This document shows, one piece after another, positions 1-45,188 of a stretch of 64,000 nt of DNA. The translations under genes were made by a program, and so were the position numbers. Each line of letters begins with the position of its first letter. Position 1 is the first letter of the stretch. The notes below the pieces were generated by a model. That model did not search any database and was not told the DNA's origin. It worked only from the letters and a program-made list of their open reading frames with translations. The stretch is taken from NCBI RefSeq assembly GCF_041734735.1, contig NC_134878.1, positions 17,531,764 through 17,595,763 on the forward strand. The letters run 5' to 3'. This DNA comes from Babylonia areolata (Eukaryota > Mollusca > Gastropoda > Neogastropoda > Buccinidae).

Positions 1-89
1 GCACTCGAGCACACACACTGCACACCACACATTCACAAACACAGACATTCTAATATTACTCAGTGTGGATAAAATATCAAACTAAGGAG

Positions 90-146
<57 letters not shown>

Positions 147-250
147 TCTAATATCACTTAGCACATATAAATAATTTACTTAAGAACACATATAAACACA
201 CATGCAAGCGCGTGCGCACACACACACACATGCACACACACACACTGCTT
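1..250. repeat. CA microsatellites
   Basis: (CA)n at about 92-146 and broken CA tracts to 245. Confidence 0.95.
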
Positions 251-1965
251 AAATGTTCATTAATTTAAAAGTCTCATTTCATGACACAGTGACTACTTTT
301 TGTTAAAAGAATACTTAGACATGCATATACACTGTGATTAGTTTCTATGAAGTATCATTATTTGTTTTATTCCAGTTAGTACTGAGATGTCTTTATGGTC
401 CTATTGGCATGAATGTGTAGTGAATTCCATGCATACCACCTGCCAACTATGGGTAAAAAGCAAATAAACAATCCATTTTTACACATGTCTCTTCCATGTT
501 GCTAACATCATACAATCAAATTTCCTAATGAGAATCTCTTTTCTGTGGGCATCATAAAAAAAAACTGGACTAACAAAATGGTCTTCAACTTAATTGTCTC
601 TGTGTGACTGTGAGTGCATGCATGTGCTCATGCACCGTGTGATTAAAAAGGTGTGGGTAAGCAAATAAGAATGCGTGCCCAAGTGAAAAAAAGTTTGCGT
701 GTGAACACACAGGCATGCGTAAATATGTTTTCAGACTTGTTAAACGTGTTCCAAAACAGCTGAGGTCACAACAAAGGAGCAAAAAGCAGCATACCAGCAG
801 ATTATCATTTGACATAAGAAAATTACCATTTAATCATATATTATAAGCAACTGTAGACATCTTAAAACTCAAACCCACAATATTTAAAAGCTCTTTAAGA
901 TAAGCTGAATGCATTCAAACTGCAAGCTTCCAGTGAGAAAACCACTTGGATTTTTTTTTCTTAATGGCAATTCAAAATACAGTTTTGGGGGGAATCTCCC
1001 AAACAAAACGTCTGAAATATTACTACCTGTATTTCAATCTTGTAACTGACCTTGTGGACTTGACATCATTTTTCATACTTATTTTCAAAGAGCCCACATT
1101 GTCAGTTACTACGTTTTTTAATGTTGCTGTGTTTGGTGGAATCCTTCTTATTTAACTTGCAAACAATTCTGCAAAATTGCAACTTTTATACATGGTTTGA
1201 AAGTTTACAAAGAAAATATTTCAAGAAAAATTGATCCAATTCAAAATAAAAGTGGAAAAAAAAAAAAGATGTGGAAGCCTCTTTTATCATTTAAAACCAC
1301 TGCTTTGTGGTTATCAACATTTCCACTGACAGGCCACGATGGTTAATGACTGGGTATAGAAAAGAGAAACATTTCAAGTGAAATATTTTTTGTACATACG
1401 TCACATAAACAAACATATTAGAAACCTCATTTGTTGGATGCCTCTCCAAACTGTTACACTGCTCATTTTTGCTTTGTCTGTTTCAAACACTGCTACATTT
1501 CTTGGTGCTTTGCTACACTTCTTGTTGGTTTGTTTGTCTTCAAACACCAAACTCATATAATATAATCATATTATTTATTAAACCAAAGAAGAGGAAAAAA
1601 AACAACAACAAAAACACCACTTTTCCCATAGTCATCCCACAACCATAATCACCACCACGTCCATCCAGCATTCACTTTCACCTAACCCACAACCCTCAAA
1701 CAGACAACCAGTTTTTTTCAATGGTTAACAGGACTCAGACTGAATGACACAAAAGCCAGCAATGTGTGGCCGACAAAAAACCAAAAAAACAAAAGAAAAC
1801 AACCTCACATGAAGTTTGCGTGTTTGCCTCCATACAGAATGAAATCCCTTTGTCAAATATGATGCACATACATTTTAATGGATGAGTGTTTAGAAATATG
1901 GAACTTATTCTGAATTTTTGGTTCAAAAATTGTATCTCCACTGGGCAGAGTACCAGCTATTGTTA

Positions 1966-2075
1966 TCAATTGGTTTGCCTTGGATCTGGCTCCAAAATGC
2001 CAGAAAACATAAGCTGTAGCACATGGATGACTGATGTTTGTAATTCTGGAATGTTTGCAGCAGGGGAACCAGTAC
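1966..2075 (-). CDS. Possible terminal coding exon (DNAI4 or unknown)
   Basis: A good minus-strand acceptor (ACTTTTTTAG) at 2076-2085 is followed by a frame TGSPAANIPELQTSVIHVLQ then LMFSGILEPDPRQTN and a stop at 1966-1968. The peptide looks helical and non-repetitive, as at the tail of a dynein intermediate chain, but it needs phase 1 and I cannot link it to exon 15 (phase 2). A second frame through the same acceptor is also open and would fit phase 2, but it has no recognisable motif. Weak call. Confidence 0.18.
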
Positions 2076-4330
2076 CTAAAAAAGTAAAATATAGAGAGAA
2101 AAACTATCTTTAGATGTGCCATTATGACAATATGGAAATCCATATGATACAGAAAAACTCCTGCCAATGGTGACATGGGTAAATAAATGAGACAGAATTA
2201 AGGGAGAATACAGAACTTCCACAGAGGAGGAATATACTGAATACTGAGGTTTTCTGAATATTTAAAGTACATAAACTGGATGAGCATGGAAAGTTCTTCA
2301 GTCATTAAAAAAAACAAAAAACAACCATAACTACTAACACAGAAGAAAGGTCAACAAATTTCTTACTTTTGATAAACACAAAAAAATCTTTTTGACCAAA
2401 AATGCAGGTTACAAATAATGACAGATATAACTTCTGTGAGAAGGAAAATGATTCCATCAATCATTACTTATGGGCATGGCACTGCCCTCCCTCTGCTCCT
2501 TTTGGACAAAATAAGAAGAAGAAAAAAAGTGCTAAAGATGAATTGTGATCAACAGGACAGTCTATAGACAGAAAGTACTGTTTGATATTGGAAAAAAAAT
2601 GAAAATGGACAAAATATTTCATCTAATACTACTAATGAGAATGTTCTTTATCTACAAAAATGTTGAAAGAACAAAATAAAAGCAACAATCAGTGTCTTAA
2701 AAATGATTTATGTTGCAGATATAAAATGGAGAAATCATACATAATTGTTAGACAAGGAATCTTCTAAATTTCTGAACAAAAAGGTGAATGGGGATTCATC
2801 AGAAGTTGGAGAATAAGAACAGTAATGTTTCAAAAGAGATATTTGTGAACAAACTATTTATCACATAAAGGAATATTAACTGAAAAAGACAAGTGTTTAT
2901 ATGTTGGAAATGTACGTTTACATGTTTATACTTTTTCTCATTTTCTATAACTTGGATGTGTGTGTTAAGCTAATGCTGTGAAAAACCAATGTTCTGTAGC
3001 AGTGTTACACTCAAGCTGCTTTGAAGCGAAGTGGGAATCACTGAGTTCTATTATTTTAAATGGTATCTTTTTAAAAGGTGTGTTTGATTGTGGTCTGTGT
3101 AATATTGCACTGTATGATTTGATAAAACAATTACCCCATACAATATATTTTCTGTCAGTTACTTTTTCTGTGTATTTGATGCCATTTGAATACTTTTATG
3201 CACGTGTTTATTTTACTATTATATTATTATATCATATTATTATTACTTGGTTGTTAGTTTATATGCTCAAATTTATTCATGATACTTATTCATGTGAACA
3301 TTGATTGTCAGCTCATAACATAAATGTGCATCTACTTTGCTTGTGAAGTCTACAATTTCAAATCAAAAGAATCTTCTTTGCACGGACAAAACATAACAAA
3401 CAAAAAGCACTTCAAAAACAAAACAAACTATGTTGTGATACTACATCCAGCCAGATTTATCGTATTTGAGATTATTAAAAAAATAAAAAATAAAAAAGTT
3501 ATTATTATCTTATCTTTCTGTAAAAAAAATATTTAAAAAAAAAAAAAGAAGAAGAAGAAGAAAAAAACAACAACAGATAAATTCAGAGTGTGGAAAAACC
3601 TCAAACTTAGATTTGTTTCTTTTACTCTTGCAAACACTTCACTCCTTCCTTCCTTCCTTCCTTCCTTCCACAGAGTGACCACAATCAATTGATGATTACT
3701 CTGTCACAAGTCACTCAATATTTAACTTACAGGTTGGGGGGAAAATGAAAGTAATTAAACCACAGAGAAAAAAAAAAGTAGTTCAAACTCAGTAAACACT
3801 CATCGATGATTTTAACCACATCTAATACACAGTGGATCAAATCATGTCTGCAATATGAAGAGGGTTATGAAAAGCATGCAAAATGTCCAATACACCCAAA
3901 GCCCCCAATCCAGTCCCTGCATGGGCATTTGTGCACGGATGTCTGACACGCCTCACACTATCCAAATAAAAGCAACCATAAATCTCACTCATTTTCAATA
4001 TATAAAAGTATATGTTGTTCTTTTTTTCAAAGGTCTGAAAAAATATGCTGTAGGTTTAGTTTCTTTTATAAACATCTAATTTGAAGTTAGTTTGATGATT
4101 ACTATTCGTTTTGTTGTCTTATTTACCTTTTATTTTTTCACCTTTAATTCATACTTCAAAATGCAGAAAGCAAAAAAAAAAATAAATAAATAAAAAGTTC
4201 AATTTGGAACAATCATAAGCAAAACCAAAAAACAAACAAACCCCAAAACAATTTTCCTGTTCAATTTGGAACAATCTTATATATGAACAAAAACTATGCC
4301 AGGCTTTTTTCTCTCTCAACATGAACAAAT

Positions 4331-4453
4331 GCCTCCGAGGGACGCAGTTTGGAGGGCTTCCCAAACAACGGCATCCCAACCGCACGCTACACAATCCATG
4401 ATTACATGTCGTTTATCGAGTTATCCCCTGCCGGAGCCCCTCTGGACCTGTAG
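4331..4453 (+). other. Short open frame of unknown meaning
   Basis: A more GC-rich island in AT-rich sequence, with a frame ending GFPNNGIPTARYTIHDYMSF then IELSPAGAPLDL and a TAG stop. Composition is exon-like, but no start, donor or family is visible. It could be an exon remnant, a repeat fragment or chance. Confidence 0.15.
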
Positions 4454-4984
4454 TTCCTACACACAACAAGGCACAGAGAGATACAACAGGGTTTGGTCTG
4501 CTGGAATGCATGCAACATGAAGCGTGGGCTTTCACAGAACTATGGTATTTCAGATGCTGATCAAATCATACACTGAACAAATAAACAAACAAAAAAAAAA
4601 AAAAAAAAAAAAAAGAATGATCAACCAGTGTGTCTCATCTCTCTCTCTCTCATTCATTTTCATTTTCTCTTTGCCCTGAGGACTGGATAAAAAAACAAGA
4701 GAGGCAAGGCCTTCAAGGCTCACTTGTGATAAATTAAGTCCCCTAGCATTAATTACAGAGTAATTTCCCTTTTTTACTATCTGCACCAAAACGTTTGCAA
4801 AATAAATAAAAATTCCATGTTTAGCAAAAGAAGTTCCTGTTTGAACAAAAAATGATAATAATGACTCCTCTTGTTGTTGTGTCAGAATAAGAGGTCAAAG
4901 TGCCAAGTTTAGAGAATACAAAAAATATAAATATAACAGTAAATGCAGTTTGCATATAATTAGGCTTCTTTTTATTATTTTTTT

Positions 4985-5137
4985 GTGCCCATTGCAGAGG
5001 TGCAATATTGTTTTAAACAAGATGATTGGAAAGAACTGAATTTTTCCTATTTTTATGCCAAATTTGGTGTCAACTGACAAAGTATTTGCAGAGAAAATGT
5101 CAATGTTAAAGTTTACCACAGACACACGGACACACGG

Positions 5138-5168
<31 letters not shown>

Positions 5169-5219
5169 ACTGAACACCGGGTTAAAACATAGACTCACTT
5201 TTTTACACAAGTGAGTCAA
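4985..5219 (-). repeat. Dispersed repeat, copy 1 (ends TTTTGACTCACTTGTG on the minus strand)
   Basis: Shares ordered blocks with 17,205-17,392: CCAAATTTGGT, GACAAAG, CAGAGAAAATG, CAATGTTAAAGTTTACCA, a CA tract, then ACTCAC and GAGTCAAAA. A repeat family is inferred from the two copies. Class is unknown. Confidence 0.7.
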
Positions 5220-5439
5220 AAAGCACATGAGCTGAGTAATAGTTGAAATCTTTTCTCACATGTTTGGGTTTGTTGGTTTTTTTTAAATATGTAGGTAAGA
5301 AAGCAACAACAACAAAAAAAAAGTAAAGTTTTTTTGTTTTTTTCAATTCTGTCATACTTTAGAGCTTGGTTCATCATTTCCTTCCACATCAAACCACACA
5401 CACAACAGGTATGCATGGCAAAAAAAGAGAAGAGTATCA

Positions 5440-6690
5440 GCTATACACATCCAATCAATATTAAATCCTCTCTTCGTTACAACACCAACCTTCGCCATTG
5501 TACACATCTAGTCACTGATGCCATATCCTCTCTTCACTGCAGCAACAATCTTTGCCGTTCTACAATCCAGTCACTGATGCCATATCCTCTCTTCAATACA
5601 GCACCAATCTTTGCCGTTCTACAATCCAGTCACTGATGCCATATCCTCTCTTCACTACAGCACTGATCTTTGCCGTTCTACAATTCAGTCACTGATGCCA
5701 TATACTCTCTTCACTACAGCACCGATCTTTGCCATTGTACAATCCAGTCACTGATGCCATATCCTCTCTTCACTACAGCACCAATCTTTGCCGTTCTACA
5801 ATCCAGTCACTGATGCCATATCCTCTCTTCACTACAGCACCGATCTTTGCCGTTCTACAATCCAGTCACTGATGCCATATCCTCTCTTCACTGCAGCACC
5901 AATCTTTGCCGTTCTACAATCCAGTCACTGATGCCATATCCTCTCTTCACTACAGCACCAATCTTTGCCGTTCTACAATCCAGTCACTGATGCCATATCC
6001 TCTCTTCACTACAGCACCGATCTTTGCCGTTCTACAATTCAGTCACTGATGCCATATACTCTCTTCACTACAGCACCGATCTTTGCCATTGTACAATCCA
6101 GTCACTGATGCCATATCCTCTCTTCACTGCAGCACCAATCTTTGCCGTTCTACAATCCAGTCACTGATGCCATATCCTATCTTCACTACAGCACTAACCT
6201 TTGCCATTCTACAATCCAGTCACTGATGCCATATCCTCTCTTCACTACAGCACTAACCTTTGCCGGTCTACAATCCAGTCACTGATGCTGTATCCTCTCT
6301 TCACTACAGCACCAATCTTTGCCGTTCTACAATCCAGTCACTGATGCTGTATCCTCTCTTCACTACAGCACCAATCTTTGCCGTTCTACAATCCAGTCAC
6401 TGATGCCATATTCTCTGTTCACTACAGCACCGATCTTTGCTGTTCTACAATCCAGTCACTGATGCCATATTCTCTGTTCACTACAGCACCGATCTTTGCT
6501 GTTCTACAATCCAGTCACTGATGCCATATTCTCTGTTCACTACAGCACCGATCTTTGCCGTTCTACAATCCAGTCACTGATGCCATATCCTCTCTTCACT
6601 ACAGCACCGATCTTTGCCGTTCTACAATACAGTCACTGATGCCGTATCCTCTCCTCACTACAGCACCAATCTTTGCTATCCTGCATGTCC
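5440..6690. repeat. 59-bp minisatellite
   Basis: About 21 head-to-tail copies of a unit containing CACTGATGCCATATCCTCTC and AATCTTTGCCGTTCTACAAT. Variants (ACCGATC, GCTGTATCC, TTCTCTGTTC) recur in neighbouring copies, which points to block duplication. Lies in the DNAI4 intron after exon 15. Confidence 0.95.
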
Positions 6691-7314
6691 AGTCACAACT
6701 AAATGCTCTCTTCACATCAACACCAATCTTTGAGATTCTATTCATCCAGTCACAACTCTATCCTCTCTTTGCAACAACACCAATCTTTGTTACCTAACAC
6801 ATCCACTCACTACAATATCCTCTCTTCGCAACAACACCAATCTTTGTTACCTAACACATCCAGTCACTACAATATCCTCTCTTCGCAACAACACCAATCT
6901 TTGTTACCTAACACATCCAGTCACTACAATATCCTCTTTTCGCAACAACACCAATCTTTGTTACCTAACACATCCACTCACTACAATATCCTCTCTTCGC
7001 AACAACACCAATCTTTGTTACCTAACACATCCACTCACTACAATATCCTCTTTTCGCAACAACACCAATCTTTGTTACCTAACACATACAGTCACTACAA
7101 TATCCTCTCTTCGCAACAACACCAATCATTGTTACCTGACACATCCACTCACTACAATATCCTCTCTTCGCAACAACACCAATCATTGTTACCTGACACA
7201 TCCACTCACTACAATATCCTCTCTTCGCAACAACACCAATCTTTGTTACCTAACACATCCACTCACTACAATATTCTCTCTTCGCAACAACACCAATCTT
7301 TGCCATTCCACACA
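6691..7314. repeat. 57-bp minisatellite, a sister of the 59-bp array
   Basis: About ten copies of a unit with CACTACAATATCCTCTCTTC and CAATCTTTGTTACCTAACAC, related to the 59-bp unit but two bases shorter. Because 57 is a multiple of three, one frame stays open with a 19-residue repeat (NILSSQQHQSLLPNTSTHY). This is a by-product, not a gene. Confidence 0.93.
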
Positions 7315-7327
7315 TCTTGTCACAACT

Positions 7328-7717
7328 TCTTCTTCTTCTTCTTCTTCTGCGTTTGTGGGCTGCAACTCCCACGTTCACTCGTATGCACACGAGTGGGCTT
7401 TTATGTGTATGACCGTTTTGTCCCCGCCATATAAGCAGCCATACTCCGCTTTCGGGGGTGTGCATGCTGGGAATGTTCTTGTTTCCATAACCCACCGAAC
7501 GCTGACATGGATTACAGGATCTTTAACGTGCGTATTTCATCTTCTGCTTGCATATACACACGAAGGGGGTTCATGCACTAGCAGGTCTGCACATATGTTG
7601 ACCTGGGAGATCGTAAAAATCTCCACCCTTTACCCACCAGGCGCCGTCACCGTGATTCGAATCCGGGACCCTCAGATTGAAAGTCCAACGCTTTAACCAC
7701 TCGGCTATTGCGCCCGT
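7328..7717 (-). mobile_element. tRNA-derived SINE with 13-bp target-site duplication
   Basis: Read on the minus strand it starts GGGCGCAATAGCCGAGTGG (A box TAGCCGAGTGG), has a B box GGATTCGAATC, and ends in (GAA)n. TCTTGTCACAACT flanks it at 7315-7327 and 7718-7730. The head resembles tRNA-Ser/Leu. It is inserted inside the minisatellite, whose remnant resumes at 7731. Confidence 0.92.
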
Positions 7718-7819
7718 CTTGTCACAACTAAATCCTCTCTTTGCTATAAAGCCTTATCTTTGCGAACTATGCAACAGCAGACAGGGATGAGAGAGCAAAA
7801 ACAGCAAAGCGTCACTTAC

Positions 7820-33110
<25,291 letters not shown>

Positions 33111-33523
33111 CTTATTTCAAAGGTTCAGATCGTTTCAACAAGGTGTCCGCACACACATGAACCGCAGTTATCTCCTCTGAATGCGTTGTCAAGGGAATTC
33201 CAACATGGGCTTGACAAGTCCACGCCGATTGGTCAACTCTCGGAAGACACGGTGGCATTATATTTGTTGTTTGGGGTGGTGTTGCATTCAACTAGTGTAT
33301 TCTTCAACTTCATGAAAACAGAGTCAGTTCGCACTTGAAACATGTTATCAGATCAAACCATAAACTCAAGTTTTCTACCCTTTTTTAGCGTGCAAAACAC
33401 CCCAGTGCTGCAGAGAACCACATCAGCCAATCACGTGCACGTTCACATTCAAGACATTGTAGGTCAGGATTTCTTCAGGCCTCGTTTTGAAGAATGCGAA
33501 TGAACCTCAATATTCCATTCAAG
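33111..33523. promoter_or_regulatory. Probable bidirectional promoter of DNAI4 and MIER1
   Basis: The 413 bp between two divergent start codons. It contains an inverted CCAAT box (CCGATTGGTC, 33225-33234) and a forward CCAATCACGTG, a CCAAT box joined to a CACGTG E-box (about 33428-33438). No TATA box is evident. Transcription starts and 5' UTR borders cannot be placed from sequence alone. Confidence 0.6.
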
Positions 33524-41331
<7,808 letters not shown>

Positions 41332-41883
41332 TAACAAGAGTCTGTGCTGTCTGAGCATTTTAACTCTTTTTTTTCTTCCTTTTTTTTTTTTTTTTTTAAA
41401 TAGAGAAAAAAAATTAAATGTTCGACTTTTTTTTTTTTTTTTTTTTTTTTAGGTCATACTTCTGAGTCATACAAACTGAAGTCCATGACATGACTCAGTA
41501 ATTTTATGAGAGTTAACTCCCATCTCTTTCTCTCAGTCTTTCTCGCTCTCACTGTCTCTCTGCTCTGCTGTTTTTCTTTTCTTTTACTTTGCTGTTCAGC
41601 ATTGCTCCTGAGACCCACGTTTCCCATTTATTTGACAGATTTTTAGTTTTAAGAAGACAACTCCTGACATAATCTAGTTTATATATAATCTAGTTTTGAG
41701 CTGTGTTATTATCTGTTTTATCTTAGCCTACCACCCCCCAACACCCCCAACTCCACCCCACTTTTTTTTTTTTCCTTTCTCTCTCTCTCTCTCTCTCTTT
41801 TTTTTTTTTTTTTTTTTTTTTTTTAGCTACATTATAACATCACAGATGGCTTATTGTGAGAGTAACATACATTGATATATAAT

Positions 41884-41933
41884 GGGTTTAGTTAAAAATT
41901 CTCTGTCTCTGTCCTGTCAGTTGGGGTTTTTTT

Positions 41934-41981
<48 letters not shown>

Positions 41982-42045
41982 GTTTAGTTAAAAATTCTGT
42001 CTCTGTCCTGTCAGTTGGGTTTTTTTTTATTCTCTCTCTCACGCA
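41884..42045 (+). repeat. Tandem duplication around a CT tract
   Basis: GGGTTTAGTTAAAAATTCT and the following TGTCTCTGTCCTGTCAGTTG occur twice, separated by (CT)n, each copy ending in T-runs and another CT tract. A local duplication in the MIER1 3' region. Confidence 0.75.
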
Positions 42046-43265
42046 CATGCGCATACGTTTTTCTTTCATCATTTTCACTAAATCATAACACTGGATCATT
42101 TATTTTCTGAATCACTAGAAGTGTATACAAGTTGAATGTTTTCTCTTTGGCAGCATGCAAGAGTTGACCTCTGCAGACTTTTTTTTTGGAACACAGTTCA
42201 AATTGTACATTATGTTACACACATGCACGCACCAGTCCACACACTGAAATACATGAGAAGTCATATTTCTGTTGAAGTTGAATGATACATTAATTTAGAA
42301 ACCGACAACTGACACTGACAGACTTTACTATATGTTGAAGAAGCCTTTGCAGTTGAATGGTTTATGTTGGAATGAAATACTTGGCGGGTTTGTGGAAACC
42401 CAAATTTAGGGAATGTTTTGTTTTTCTTAAGAATGTTAACAAGTTCACAGAAAACCAAGAGTGCAATTAGTGTGATGAGCCATCTTTTCTGGTGGTGATC
42501 TGAGGCATCAGCATTGTCTTATTATTCTCTTCCTTCAGTTTTGGAGGGAAGGAGTGGGGAGACTGACGGAGGGGGGAATCCCTGATGTGAAGGGTATCCG
42601 AAATGATGGGGAAAGACCGCTTTGCTTCCATTTTGGACGCTTGACACCTGTGTGCATGCACCTTGTTTAAAAGGTACAGAAGCTGAGCTGGAGCCTTTCC
42701 TTCACAGAATGTTCTTCACATACGGCGGTACATCTTACAACAAAGCAGATTGTGAAAATGTAGCAGTTTTCTGCTTGTTGCTCTTTGGTGTTCTGATGCC
42801 TGGGATCTTCAGGACGTTTGATGGCAAATTTGATGTTTCTAACACACACACACACACACACAAACACACACAGGGAATTTATGCATTACAGGATGCTGAG
42901 CATTTGTGTGTGTGCTTGTTAAAGCGTGCGTAAATAAGGAGTATTAATAGTTGATTAAATCAGGGCTGTGTGTTTGTGTTGAGAGAAAAAAATTACAGTG
43001 TTGGGTTCATGTAGCACTGGTGTAATCCCTCTTTTTTCTTCTTTTTTTCCCCAGAATATGTGCATTTGATTTTACTTCTCTATGTTCTAGTGTGCATGTG
43101 TTCATGTGTTGAAATATTTTGTAAATTTGATTCTTTATTCCATCCCAACCCCTGCACTGTGCCCCCTGAAGTTACAAGTGGTAGTTTCTACTTATTGGTT
43201 GTTTAGACTTTGTTTGGTTTGAAAAAGTGGTAGTTTGTATTTATTGTTGTTTTTACTTTCTTCAG

Positions 43266-43312
43266 TTTCCAATTCAGAGAAAGAAGATGGAATGGACACA
43301 GCAAATTACCAG
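43266..43312 (+). CDS. MIER1: Candidate alternative 3' exon of MIER1
   Basis: TTTCTTCAG|TTTCCAATTC...TTACCAG|GTTACA, 47 nt encoding SNSEKEDGMDTANYQ. Vertebrate MIER1 has NSQSEKEDGTVSTANQN shortly after the YMDRLLDE motif, so this looks like the equivalent piece, placed downstream of the long exon 7. It enters in phase 1. Exon 7 contains phase-1 GT sites, for example ES G|GTGCGC and CTGG|GTACTG, which could feed it. No further exon was found after it. Confidence 0.5.
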
Positions 43313-44663
43313 GTTACAGTTTTGACTTTTTTCTGTTCATTATTTCATGTCTTTGTTCTTGTGGAAATGGTTATGTCTTTGTTCTTATGGAAATGGGTAT
43401 GTTTGGCATCTGTGAACATTCCTATGTCCATTTAATGATAGGGATATAACAAAAAGAAATCTATGTTCTCGTTTTTGCTTATGAATATTTGTTGGTAAAT
43501 ATTAATATGAATTGTGCTGGTATGTTGTTAACGCAGATATTTAGTTACTCGGCTCAGGTTAAGATGAACAAGGAGACAGACCTATCATTGATAATGCACA
43601 CACTCGCACGCGCATGCATGCGTACGAACGTGCACACACACACACAACATTGAAAGATGTGGATATGTTTTGATTACGTGTGCCATGTGTTGTTAAACAT
43701 CCTTTCCTCAAATGCAATGTTGGACTGAATTGTTCTCTCCATGGCTGAGTTTAATAAGTGCACTTTCTTTATTTTCTACGCAAGATAACACATAATTTTA
43801 AAAGTTTAGAGAGTTTAAAAATAAATTAAAAAAAGATTGGTAAAGCTTAAAGAAAAATTATTTGTTCTAAATCAGCTAATGACAAATGAAACTAGTGTAG
43901 TTGGAATGGTAGGCATGGCAGAATGTGGTTAAGTGGAAGACGAAGTACTGAAGCGGTGTGAGAGGACCAAGCTCTTGTCCTGTTTTAATTTATATTTTGT
44001 GTTCAGTACATCGTCTTCTGTTGCCTGTGTATGAATCCCCAGCCACATTTTAAGATTAGAACCGGATAATATTGAATAATGAAATTGTTTTATATATTTA
44101 TCCGTAAAGGTTTGTGTACAAATTTGTCGTTTATTTCTTTTGTTACTTGTGTATTGTAGAGCTGTATCCTCATTTTCTGTATTTGATCTGTTTTGTCATT
44201 TGCAATGATTAAACTTAAAGGGAAAAAAAAGAAAAATGATATTGTCGTTGATGTTTTCTTATATCAGAAATGATTATGACTTCTGTTTGATGTATGTTTT
44301 TTGTCTGACTTGGAGATTCAGAGCTTTGCAATAAGAACAAAAGATGTGAAAATGTGTAAGAAGTTTGGTTTGACTTTGATGGACTGTATGGAAAGTATTG
44401 TGCTCAAACCATTTGTGGGTCATAATGATTTCTTGAGGTGGCTTTCTGTGTCATGTGAAAAACCAAGTGTGAAATTGGGAATGTTGATTTGTTTGTGTAT
44501 GTTTAGTTATATAGGTACATGTTTTGTTGTTGTTTAAAGTATTAAGTTTCTTTATTTTCAGGGCATAGTTTGCTTCAGTCAGGTCAGCTCATTTACAGGT
44601 GTGATTAAGAAGTGAAGCAACAGAAGGCAATTAATTGTGCATGAAATAATGAATATTTAATAC

Positions 44664-44704
<41 letters not shown>

Positions 44705-45188
44705 ATATACACATACATACTGGTACACACTCCCCTCTTCCCATCCTATAATATATAAAGAATAGCACATGAGCCAACTTAGTTTCTGCTGTGTTGGGAA
44801 TGTTCATGGGTGCGCTCTACTTCGTACTGTCAGTTATGGTGAATTGTATCATAGCAGTTTGGAAAAAGCCTGGCAGAATGTTGTTGCATGCTTGCCCCAG
44901 TGCTTCGCTGGCAACACTAACTTTTAACTTAACTTTCGGTAACTAACACTGATACAGTAACACTACTGCTTCCACTGTTAAGTTTATAAAACTGGTTTCT
45001 TGTTTGGATTTGAGTTTTAAAAGTGTGGCATTAGGATTGGAAAGGTAACTGGGAGTGGAAAGGTTCAGCCTATAGTTTCATGGTCACAAGTAAAGGTTGT
45101 GTCGTAGATTATAGAGAGTGACAGTTCTGAGAAGGCTGAGCCTTGAGGTCCTTGGAGATGTAGAAATACATGTTTACAAAGAGCTGCA

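Larger units (their letters stand above)
251..4879. other. AT-rich sequence without a supported gene
   Basis: Unique-looking AT-rich DNA, either intron/3' part of DNAI4 or intergenic. Contains small tracts: GAAGAA at 3550, (CTTC)n at 3645-3668, A-run at 4590-4615. Two weak exon candidates are listed separately. A short sequence reading GGCAAGGC(C/T)TTCAAG(G/A)C with CTCACTTGTGATA near 4,700-4,735 recurs near 15,825-15,860. Confidence 0.5.
41332..44213 (+). other. MIER1 proximal 3' UTR and flank
   Basis: AT-rich, T-run-rich sequence after the stop. No other gene is seen apart from the candidate alternative exon. ATTAAA at 44208-44213, followed by A-rich sequence, is a possible poly(A) signal. 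Confidence 0.45.

Noticed and set aside
5440-7314. CRISPR-like repeat array
   Set aside because: Units are contiguous with no unique spacers, and this is an animal intron.
6703-7434. 243-codon Gln/His/Ser repeat protein
   Set aside because: Product of the 57-bp minisatellite. The frame runs on into SINE sequence.
7630-7717. Apparent tRNA gene on the minus strand
   Set aside because: A/B boxes are present, but the cloverleaf runs into a SINE body with a GAA tail and target-site duplications, so it is a SINE head.
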